NCBI RefSeq assembly: GCF_024586455.1
Contig: NW_026089623.1
Location: 18,728,236-18,792,235, forward strand
Length of the DNA: 64,000 bases
Source: Bactrocera neohumeralis
Taxonomy: Eukaryota; Arthropoda; Insecta; Diptera; Tephritidae
Reading direction: 5' to 3'
Part shown: in pieces, positions 11,036-20,164 of the stretch
How positions within the stretch are numbered: the stretch's first letter is position 1
Layout of the letters: each line of letters opens with the position of its first letter
Position numbers and translations under genes: made by a program
The notes under the pieces: generated by a model
Seen by the model: only the letters and a program-made list of their open reading frames with translations
Databases searched by the model: none
Told to the model about the DNA's origin: nothing

Positions 11036-11507
11036 CCTTCGTGGGAAAATAAATTTTTTTCGCTGGACAAATACTTGTGAAAATCCTTACAATTAATTTC
11101 TTTAAAGTTATATTGAACAAGTACAATATTGTCTACGTTCTCAACTGAGAGGCGGTTACGCTCGTTGCTCTACTGTGTATTGCTTAAGGAAAAAATACGC
11201 TCGCAATTTGCGTTGTGACCAGGGATAGACAACAAATACTGAACTATTATCAAGATTACGGAAAACGACTCAGTGTTCTTATTAGCTTTGAAGAATTAAC
11301 AAAGCTGGTCGTTAACAGATTGCGCAAAGAACTCGTCTGATATACTGAGTGCGTGAAGTAGCACTCGCTCAAAAAAAAAAAAAATTTTAAATCGCCGATT
11401 CAGGAGGAAACCGGGGCATCAGTGCATTTTTCACGAAAATTAGGGAATCAGTGCCGAAAGTCAAAATCAGGGAATTCCCTGACAAATGAGGGAATATGGT
11501 AACCCTA
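11036..11507. mobile_element. unidentified insertion in the RTE RT domain
   Basis: About 470 bp interrupt the RT frame between the RT finger region and LLAYADD; roughly 85 bp of expected RT sequence is missing at the site. The insert contains an A14-type run (about 11371-11384) and a block with AGGGAATCAGTG and AGGGAATTCCCTGACAAA. No coding frame, TIR or TSD was resolved. Confidence 0.45.
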
Positions 11508-11547
11508 TATAAGAGTGTACAGCTGCTAGCGTACGCCGATGATATTA

Positions 11548-12024
11548 GCCGTGTTTTATTTGACCATCACAGCGAATAGCTAAATCATGCACAAATAAAA
11601 CGTACTTAGCTTATTCCATATATTCGCTCAAAAGTGAATTTGGTGATAATGTGATAAAGAACAATCTGCTGATATACAATTCAATTTGAAATTTCTAATT
11701 TGTAAACCTAATATTAATATACTATACAAATATATTTATTTTAGTTATTTGAAGTCTAGAATACAAAAAATTGAAAACAAATGTATTTATTTTTCTTAAT
11801 TTTAACTCAATACTCATCCAAAAAATATGTAGTTTTGGTTTATTTACATTTTCATATGTAAAAATAAGGGCTCTCGCTTTGCCAACTACTTTTTTTGGGG
11901 GAAAAACCTTGCTATTGTGAATGACAAAAAGCGATGAACTGGCAATGCCTCTAGTTCAATATACAAGCTATGATAGCTTATGACAAGCCTAAAAGTTTAT
12001 TTTGCTGTTCAAATAAAACACGCC
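11548..12024. mobile_element. 477-bp MITE in the RT YADD motif
   Basis: GCCGTGTTTTATTTGA at 11548 is matched by TCAAATAAAACACGCC ending 12024, a 16-bp TIR with one mismatch, and TA flanks both sides. The element sits immediately after the YADD codons of an RTE copy and is non-coding and AT-rich. Joining the flanks across one TA restores an open RT frame, though with one extra codon relative to the copy at 60470, so the exact TSD is slightly uncertain. Confidence 0.7.
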
Positions 12025-12479
12025 TACTGATATCGTTGGCCTCAACAACCACGCCTTTAGTTCTGCTTTCTCCAGAATGGATAAGGAAGCGAAGCAAATG
12101 AGTCTGGTAGTGGTATGTCTTGGCAAGACGAAATATTTCTTGTCACCAAACAAACAGTCGTCGCACACGCGACTACGTTCCCATGTCACTGTTGATAATT
12201 ATAACAATGCCAGCCCCGAAATCCAGCGCAGAATAACTTTTCCCAATAGGTGCTACTTCGGACTGAGTAGGCAATTGACAAAAGTCCTATATAACCAAAC
12301 TCTATAAGACACATATTATTCCATCCTGCTACATGGTGCAGAGGCATAGACGATGACAACATCTGATGAGTCGACGTTATGAGTTTTCGAAAGAAAGGTT
12401 CTGCGATAGATTTATGCTCTTTTGCGCATTGGCCACGGTTAATATCACATTCTATGAACGCATTTTTTTTTCAAAAAAT

Positions 12480-12813
12480 ATTCATTCGATAAGTGAAAGA
12501 GCGGCGTACACACATGAATACGGAGGAAAAATTATAAGTGATTTTCCTTTTACCACAAGTGATAATATTTCTGCAAGAAAATACTATATTATTCTTAGTG
12601 ATCCGCGAGTATGTTTAAGGTTTTTAAGGTATTTACTCAACAGCATCTACGGACACAGTCATCTAAAACACAGGTGCGCTAACTGTTGTAACGGACAACT
12701 GCGAAGTTGATGCCGGTGCACAAGGTACAGTACACCATACAGAGAGGTGGCGTGGTGCATCAAAAACGGGTCCGCTAGAATAACAAACAACGACTGCAGT
12801 TGAGCGGAAGTAG
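12480..12813. other. no gene recognised
   Basis: The RTE homology ends in a T-run near 12466-12474. The following stretch shows no recognisable protein, although it contains the start of the direct-repeat region. Confidence 0.4.
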
Positions 12814-13502
12814 CCAAGTTGACTGCAGCGTGGGAAAACGAAGGATGCAACGAATGCACAACATAGATAAGTAAAATTTAGTTAAACACAAAGAATTTGT
12901 GAAGCCCAGTATAATTGTTTGTCCGGAATAAAACCAATTTTTATAAAGAATAAATAATATAAAGTAGTTGTTAATGGCGAAATACTGTAAATCAATATAA
13001 AAACGAAACTTTAAAGTTTTTTGGAAAATTAAAATTTTATGATAAATTAAAGTTTATAACAGAGGTTGTTAAAATTATAACGAAAGAAAAGAGGGCTGTA
13101 AAATATTAGTATTTGAAGAAATACACTATTGAATTATATGTACCTATTTAAATCATTATAATCTACCTTTTGTAAACTGAGTTGACTGCAGTGTAGGGAA
13201 GCGAGCGTGCAACGGTGAACGTGCTATACAAGGTAGATAAAAAGAAATTCGTTAAACAAATTTGAAATTATAAAAGAAATTATGAAGCCTTGTACAGTTG
13301 GATTGACTTAAATATAACTATTTTTTATGAAGAATAAGTAATATAATGTAGTTGATAAAGCAAAATGCTTTGTAAATTAAATTTCGTCAAAGTTTTTATG
13401 GAAAATTAAAATAAAAAAAATGCAAAGTTTATAACGGAGAATATTTAAATTGTAACGGAAGAAAAGAGACTTGTAAAATCTTAAAATTTGAAAGAAAGTG
13501 GT
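12814..13502. repeat. diverged direct repeat, offset 363 bp
   Basis: gttgactgcag at 12818 recurs at 13181, and shared blocks follow at similar spacing: gatgcaac / gtgcaacg, aagaataa-taatataa-gtagttg, ggaaaattaaaat, aagtttataac and gaaaagag. Each unit is about 310-325 bp. They could be degenerate LTRs of a lost element or a tandem satellite pair. There is no TG...CA boundary or TSD to decide, and no coding sequence. Confidence 0.55.
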
Positions 13503-13509
13503 TGACTTG

Positions 13510-13830
13510 GAGCTTATTTCATACCAGCTTTGCATCCAGCGTCATGCCAAGGTATTTTGCCGAGATGGAGTACAGGATTATTTCATTTCGAATATATAAG
13601 AGAATATACATAGGTAAATATTTTGTTAGTGTAATTAACGTGAAATGATTACGTTTCGTACAATGTTACGCATCATCTCTGTACTCATTCCACTATTTGG
13701 TTAGTTATAAGTAGTTCTGTTGGATGATTCCACTTAATATTTACTGGTCGTAATGGTGCAGGTATCTGTGGCAAAATGGCACTTGTGGCAATTGTGCTGT
13801 TTGTGGGCGTAGGCATATCACTAGAAATCA
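13510..13830 (-). pseudogene. Jockey-type LINE, RT fragment
   Basis: Minus-strand reading gives NEIILYSISAKYLGMTLDAK, the block between RT motif C and the C-terminus of Jockey-clade polymerases, with degraded upstream sequence. The same block reads NEIIPYSTLVKYLGMMLNAK at about 63160-63220, so both pieces belong to one family. It is too short and broken to be functional. Confidence 0.6.
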
Positions 13831-14055
13831 TAGATATATATAGGATATAGGAATGGTCCTAGAACAATATCTCGAAATACGAATGCTGTTATTGGCTTTT
13901 TTTTATAGTAGGGTGAAGCATCGAAAGCCGCAGTGCGGAACTTTAATCCGCTAAACCTAACCTACTCCCAACTCGAGACTCTCCCACGGAACCACCGTTT
14001 AGGTATTACTTCGTAGGAGGGACAGGACATTTATGTCTCCTCTATTACGCGGAGT

Positions 14056-14673
14056 CTATTGAAAATGGCTTAGTTTTGTCATTATGAATGCTGATGCTTC
14101 GCTAACAGCTTTCCATTTATCAGTCGACTGACACATGAGTGTCGTTATATTATCGACCGTAAAACTACCGAGTGTGGATTTTAGTTCCTCCCTTGTATTT
14201 GAGAATCGAGGACAATAAAATAGTACATGTTCAGAGTCTTCTATATACTCTATACACGTCGGACAGTACGGACTAATGTCATTGTGGAATCTGAAAAGGT
14301 AGCTTCTAAAGCACCCGTGTCCACTAAGTATTTGGGTCAGATAAAAGTCTAGGTCCCCATGTCTTTTGTGTATCCACGTGTCGATGTCCGGTATGAGTCG
14401 ATGGGTACAGCGCCCTTTTGGTGAGGAATTCCACCGCTCCTGCCACATTTTAGTGCTTTTATTTCTCTCCGCTGTCCTTGCCGATACTGTTTTCGGCGCT
14501 GATAGCTGATATAATCGCTTGAGTTCATCTCCCTGGATGTCAATGGGTGGCATACTGGATAATTCAGAAGCATCGGTTGATATATTCCGGAAAACACTTA
14601 TTACTCGAACTGCAGAAAGCCTATGCACCGCAATTATTTGTTTAGCATACGCTTTTATATTCATTGCCTGCAT
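14056..14673 (-). pseudogene. R1-like ORF2 C-terminal domain (family A, copy 1)
   Basis: 205 codons open. It contains the post-RT region: WQERWNSSPKGRCTHRLIPD, then WIHKRHGDLDFYLTQILSGH, then a Cys-His cluster C-P-T-C...H-V-L-F-Y-C, a standard feature at the ends of R1, I and Jockey polymerases and thought to bind nucleic acid. The frame ends close to the poly(A) end. Upstream RT motifs lie in other frames, so this is the last intact piece of a broken ORF2. Confidence 0.8.
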
Positions 14674-15383
14674 CTATACTGGTGCTGCATACAGTATTAC
14701 GGAACTCATTGCTTTCGCTATTAAGAATCGCCGTCTGGAACGCACACAGCCTGTATTGGTCATCTATCTTGTTAGCGCATTATAAATTTTGGTTGCTTTA
14801 CTGGAAGAATACTCCAGATGTTCCTTAAATTTTAATTTGGCATCCAATATTACTCCCAGATACTTCAGCTGCGGCTGTGAAGTATTCTCGCACTTCCCTA
14901 TAGTGAGCTCTATTTGTTCCTGTACCTTCTAGGTGCTTATGAGTAAAATTTCAGTTTTTTGCTCCGCCAGTTCCAGACTCACAGAAGAAAGCCAGTGCCG
15001 TGGATCATTTACTCATTGTATTTTCTTCTTAGGTCGACGAATTGTTTCGCCACTGCTATCACCATGAGATCGTCCGCATATGCTATTAGTTTTACACCTT
15101 TTGGTTGCTGCTTTCTTAGAACACCGTCATACATGAGGTTCCATAATAGCGGGCCTAACACTGATCCTTGGGGTACTCCATTCGAGATAGAGCAGCTCTT
15201 GGCTCCTTCATTCGTATCATAAATCAGCCTCCTATTTTTAAAATAACTCGTTATAATGTTTATGAGGTATTCTGGGGGGCGAATTTTTTTCAGGGGCTGA
15301 ATTATGTGTGCCCATTTTGCCGTGTTGAAGGCATTCTTGACATCAAGGGTAATCAGCGCGCAATACTTTTTTGTGTCAGCTTT

Positions 15384-15890
15384 TCATCTTACTGCATATT
15401 TCGCAGTGTCGTCGATTTCTCGTAATGCGTCAATAGTAGATCTCTTTTTTATAAAGCCGTATTGTCTCTCCGATAATCCGCCGGATTTCTGGATTGTTAA
15501 CTCCAAGCGGTTTCTTATTGTACTTTCCAACACTTTACCCATTGTGTCGAGCATATGCAAAGGTCGGTGCGATGAAGGTTCTTCAGGTGGTTTCTTTGGT
15601 TTTGGGAGCAGAATCAAACGATGTACTTTCCACGAGTCGGGAAACACCTCTTCCTTTATACAAGCGTTGCACATTTCAGCAAACAGTTGAGGCTTTGAGC
15701 TTATAGCTTCCTTCAAGGCTCTATTAGGTATGCCATCTAATCCAGGTGCTTTGTTGTTTTTTATTTTCTTTGCTATGGCAAGAAGCTCTTCTCCTGTGAC
15801 TAACAGGGGTGTCTCTGCAGCTTCGTTTCGTCGCTTGGCATAGGAAATCTGATCAAGTTTCGGGAATAGTGTTTCGACGACTTTTTCCAT
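15384..15890 (-). pseudogene. R1-like ORF2 RT fingers (family A, copy 1)
   Basis: 168 codons covering RT motifs 0 to 2: NNKAPGLDGIPNRALKEA, DSWKVHRLILLPKPKKPP, SSHRPLHMLDTMGKVLES and SERQYGFIKKRSTIDALR. The usual SYRPL tract is SHRPL. The frame ends just before motif A (expected F-D-V-KNAFN), which is found in another frame near 15350 (ALITLDVKNAFNTAKW). Known RT function would be cDNA synthesis primed at the nicked target. Confidence 0.82.
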
Positions 15891-17419
15891 AAAAGATGCA
15901 TCTTTAGGTTATTGCTGCTTATTTTTAAATCACGACATACAGATTTTGTAAGCAGTTCCCCATGGGTCAATGTTTGCTTTTTCACAGAGCTTCTTAAAAC
16001 ATGATTTTTCGCTCCAGTTAATTGCCGACTTAAGGAGCTTCTTGGGGCTTTTAAATTCTTCTCTAAGTAGATTTTCGTTCGTTTCATTGTGGTTACGCTG
16101 CAGACGCTGTCTAGCTGACTGACAAAGCTTTCTCGGAGTGGCAATTTCTTCATTCCACCAATATACCGGGCGCCGCTTATTGTGATGAGTTGTTCAACAC
16201 ATTGTCGCATCGCATGCAGTTACTCAGTAGATACACAGTAGTAGGTTCACAGACTTAGGAATTCCTGAATTAGGCGCCCGCGATGGTTTGTATATTTGCT
16301 TTCCATGCAGTCAACCATGCATTAAAATCTCCCGCTATTACTATTAGAGTTTTGCCTCTGGTTTCTAAAGACAATCTTCAAATTCTGTAATTGCTGCGCT
16401 GCGACGAGCATAGCAACTTACAAAATATACCTCCTGTAAATCGGCCATGTGAAATAGTTATGAGCTTCTCTCGAGTCGGTCTTAAAAGGTTGTCCTTTGC
16501 AAGACCATTTTGCTGCCTTGCCGGTTTTGTCTGCAATCCATGTGCTTTCCGGACGGTTTACTGCTCACTTAGTATGGCGACATCAATGTTCTATTCTTTA
16601 ATTATCTGATCTAGCAAATCCTGTGCTGCTGCGCAATGATTTAAGTTTAACTGTATTATGCTCATTTTCTTAGAGACTTCATCATCTCCAGGTACTTGGG
16701 GCAAGTCAAGCTCAGTACTGAGTGTTCCCCTTTGCAGAGCATGCAGCTCGGAAAGTTGGTGCATACCTTTGCTAAATGTCCCGCAGTTCCATAACGTGTT
16801 GAGAAGATCTGTCTGTCAAACTGCAGCAATTACGCGCCATGTCACCTAGGTGGAAATACTTACAGAATCTGAGAATAGGAGAGTATTCCCGAAGGCGACA
16901 GATCGACCAGCCTATCTTAACTTTGCCTAATTTTAGTGCAGCTTTAGCATCCTGAGCACGTAGGCATACTAGAGCTATCTGTGTGCCACTACGGATTTTT
17001 CTCATTCGTTTGATGCTTGATTTCTCCAGGTTTCGGATCTACCACCAGATGGAATAGTCATTCTAATTCATTTCTTTGTTTTAGTAAGCCATTTGCATTT
17101 CATGTCATAATTTTTATGGGTTTCATTTATGTACCCTGTTGTCGTTTTGCTGTCGCTCTAGCTGAGTAAGACATTCGTGAATAAATCTAATTTACCCATC
17201 TAGCTTATTAAGTTTGTTGAAAACCAGCAAAACTTTGCCATTAATATCATTAACGTCATTTGGATTTGTTTAATTTCCAGGCATATGTTGTTGAACTTGG
17301 TTAGATCTTTAATTGTTGTCAAATGAGGGGTTTTCAGCTTACTTTCTTCTTCAGTGGAACTGTCGTTCGACTCGCAGGGTGATCTTGATTGCATTTTTGG
17401 CGGTAGTTCAGCTGATTTT

Positions 17420-17491
17420 CGAATTTATTTCTTAAATATGGATTGAGTAATTTTATTCGGAAAAAAGGTCCATATTTAAGAAATAAATTCG
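17420..17491. repeat. perfect 23-bp hairpin
   Basis: The left arm 17420-17442 (CGAATTTATTTCTTAAATATG plus GA) is an exact reverse complement of 17469-17491, with a 26-base loop. It lies just upstream of the recognisable gag of the family A R1 copy. It may be a snap-back at a LINE 5' end or a tiny inverted insertion. Confidence 0.8.
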
Positions 17492-17751
17492 CTAAAAGAG
17501 TCATTTCTTTTACCACGCCGACTTTATAATTTTTCACTTATGATGGAAATAATGAATAACTTTTAACTCTTTGGGGGGGAGGGCGGTGGTTGAACTCTCC
17601 GCAGTTCTGCCTGCTTATTTGAAGTAAACAGAACATGATGAAATTCACAGTTTTGTAGGAAATTTACTGCTCTATAAAAATGGTCTTATTTGATTTTTCG
17701 ATTAAGTTAAGCGTTTACGAGATATTCATCGTCAAACATCAATGCATATTA
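17492..17751. other. no gene recognised
   Basis: Short AT-rich spacer with a G8 run near 17574. Nothing else supported. Confidence 0.4.
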
Positions 17752-18264
17752 GGGTGGATCAAAAAAACATTTTTTGTTTTTTCGTTTGGTACTCTGAAAA
17801 ATATGTTCCTAGACACCTCTAAGAAAGTCTCTCCAAAAATCTATTCATAATAATTTTTTTCATTGAGTTATAAAATTCATAAGAAGTAAAAAATTTTCCC
17901 AAAAATAATCAAACTTTAACTGTTAATATCTTTTAAACGTTTGGGTTTACGAAAAAATCATAAGAGACCATATTTATGTATATACTTTGTATCCTGGTGA
18001 TTAAATAAATAAAATAAATAAATAAATATTTTAGAGCATTCAATTTCCTACAAAACCTAATTAACAAGATATTTTTTCAAGTAGTTGGAAGCGAGATATA
18101 AATTTTTCTATCTGATAATAAGAAAAAATAGAAAACCGTTAGGCGGAGGACCTTCCCGTTACAATTAAAAACTCATATTTGGAGAGGCTTTCTTAGAGGT
18201 GTCTAGGAACCTATTTTGGCGAGTACCAATTGAAAAAAAAAATAAAAATTTTTTTGAATCACCC
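17752..18264. mobile_element. 513-bp MITE with roughly 95-bp TIRs and TA TSD
   Basis: The left end GGGTGGATCAAAAAAACATT (17752) mirrors the right end ...TTTGAATCACCC (18264). Similarity extends about 95 bp inward, including TTCCTAGACACCTCTAAGAA on the left and its complement near 18195-18215 on the right. TA flanks both ends. The interior is AT-rich and non-coding. It fits a Tc1/mariner-type MITE. Confidence 0.85.
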
Positions 18265-18956
18265 TAATGTACATACATATGTCGGCGTACTGCTAGTGGA
18301 GTAGCATGGCGACCGTCGGATATATTATTTATTTTTTTTTATTTATTTATTTTTTTGATCGGCTTATTAAGGACCGCAACACCATGCCTGGCTCAGGTAT
18401 GGTCAGTATGTCAGTTCTCACGCAGCTATGTGAAAATACATTTCTCAGTTTTTAGTAGTATATGCATTCTACTTAAACGATCATGCAGAACCAGTAAGTT
18501 TAACAAACCATTATAGATCTCATTTATAAAATTATAAATGTACTTGTAAATGTCACAGTAGTATACATAGTATATCGTAAGTATGCTAGTTTAATATAGT
18601 ATATTATTATGAAATTAGGCTACAAATGTACTTTATTTTTATATTCGGCGGTTTTGGTATCTTCTTAAATATAAATTTACAGTACTAATGCAAAAGTTTT
18701 TTAATAATTGTTCAGAAATATTTAGATTAGAATTAGAATAGCAATTTGGTGGCCTACTGAGCTTGGTATAATGTGTTTGTTGTTTGATTTACATGTTAAT
18801 TGCTGCATTCTCGTAATATTTTTCTATTGAATAGAAATACATATATTATTTTGAAGCGAAATAGGAATAATAAAGGGCAGTAGTTAATCTTACCTTAATG
18901 TTGAAGACTATATCGGCCAGTGTATATGTACTCCTAATTCCTCTGCAGATGACCGA
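18265..18956. other. AT-rich stretch, nothing recognised
   Basis: Contains T-rich low-complexity sequence around 18325-18356 and no credible coding frame. It might include the non-coding 3' flank of the Harbinger relic that follows. Confidence 0.4.
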
Positions 18957-19930
18957 TTTTATTGCGTAATTTTGCAGGAAGGTAACCGAATGTTGCAAAC
19001 CCTCCATGTTCCAACTTCCAGCGTGTTGTTCCCTCCATGTTCCTCAACACCACTTCCAGCATGTTCCACTAGTTGTTCAGTAACATAGCCACTTTCTTTA
19101 TCAAGCATTACTTTTTTGTGAAACACAATGGTCGCTAATACAATTTTGTCCACATATCTTGGTAGTGCATAATATCTATATGAAGAACTCGCCATCTGCA
19201 CGCTAAAATTAAAAATGCATCTTCTATATCCACACGTGACGAGATAATTTTTTGTTGTAATTTGAAAAAATTTCGACCCGAATCTGGATGCATCAGGATG
19301 TGCTTTAAGAGAAGGCGTTGTATCTGTTAACGAAAACTATATTTACCTGGAATTTGCTTGTCTCTGCTGGAATATTAATATGTTTTCTCAAAAATTTTTT
19401 CCCAAATGAGTTTCGTGAAAAAATTCCACCATCACTCTAACTCCCTATTGCGCCCAAGTCTACAAAAACAAACGTGTATCGCAGCCAGCCAATAGAATGA
19501 TGTAATTGTATGATTTGTAATTATAAAATGAACATCCGCTGCATGGCGGATAAACAATCAGCCACCGAACGTCCCAAAACAATTTGACATTATAGTTTTT
19601 TTTTAATCTTAAGAAACAAAACAAAATATTTAGCTGTAATGTATTTAGAATCATGTGTAGATGGTCATTAACAACAAGTCTGTAATCCGGTCCCTACGGT
19701 GTCAAAAGTGACGAAATTTTTTTTTCTTACGGTTGATATACCCAATTTGATTTAGCCACATTTTTGTTTAAATATCATTTATTGTCAGTGCCAAGCGAGC
19801 TTCTTTCTTTATTAGCGCTCTTCTGGAAAAACGCTGGACCCTTTCCTTAATCAACGCCAATAGTGCCTGATATTTGGGAACGCTCATCTTGATGACTTCG
19901 TTTTTTAGCCGAAGTTGTGAAACCTATTGT
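18957..19930 (-). pseudogene. PIF/Harbinger transposase relic, N- and C-terminal pieces with the middle lost
   Basis: C-terminal piece (about 19330 to 18957): a frame reading SLKAHPDASRFGSKFF, another reading RVDIEDAFLILACRWRVLH, then LPRYVDKIVLATIVFHKKVM. These match the end of the HARBI1-type DDE_4 nuclease, whose usual form is R-x-V-E-N-AFGILxxRWR-...-IVLATIVLHN. N-terminal piece (about 19925 to 19770): KYQALLALIKERVQRFSRRA then KKEARLALTI, resembling the helical start of these transposases. About 370 bp between them lack homology, so catalytic residues one and two are gone. Harbinger nucleases cut at TWA sites; no TIR or TSD was identified. Confidence 0.6.
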
Positions 19931-20164
19931 ATATATATAAATTAATTTTAATAAAATTACTGTTATTATATTATTTTTACTGAGCATTTGCAAGAAATGT
20001 ATTCATGAGTATTTAATGATAAATAGAAAATAGCTTTTAATATTTCCCAAAGAGTAGGAAATTCCAGTCATAATTTTGGCATTGAAAATATTAACAACTG
20101 GTATTCAATACAGCCTTATGTATCTTTCGGCGATCTAACCCCGTTTGGATCGGTAAGTGTTAAT

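Larger units (their letters stand above)
10110..12470 (+). pseudogene. RTE-type LINE fragment (UTR, linker and RT), interrupted by two insertions
   Basis: UTR-like sequence at 10110-10290 is followed, with the EN deleted, by the linker FRKRQKNSCYDEECREAKKF (about 10400), then EGTDGLPSELFKHGG, then RT blocks ERLKSSVNKLIELYQYGFRP and STTDQIFTMRQILEK (10700-10860). The RT breaks off near 11035, resumes as YKSVQLLAYADD (about 11508-11545), is split by a TIR insertion, and resumes as MDKEAKQMSLVVV (12077) through NRCYFGLSRQL to FERKVLR (about 12405). YADD, the catalytic RT motif, survives in the second piece. Stops and shifts are frequent. The same family appears at 7848-8940, 60043-61297 and 63450-64000. 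Confidence 0.82.
13905..17400 (-). mobile_element. R1-clade LINE, family A, copy 1
   Basis: A T8 run at 13897-13904 marks the poly(A) end on the minus strand. Reading upstream on that strand: RT C-terminus with FYLTQILSGHGCFRSYLF and YCPTC...HVLFYCPRF (14056-14673); RT core with KNNKAPGLDGIPNRALKEAI and SGGLSERQYGFIKKRSTIDA (15384-15890); pre-RT linker (15800-16210); a degraded APE endonuclease starting SIIQLNLNHCAAAQDLLDQ with AGDFNAW (16210-16665); and a gag zinc-knuckle tail with AQDAKAALKLGKVKIGWSI (16772-17005). R1-clade LINEs integrate by target-primed reverse transcription. Frameshifts occur throughout. The 5' limit near 17400 is uncertain. Confidence 0.85.
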
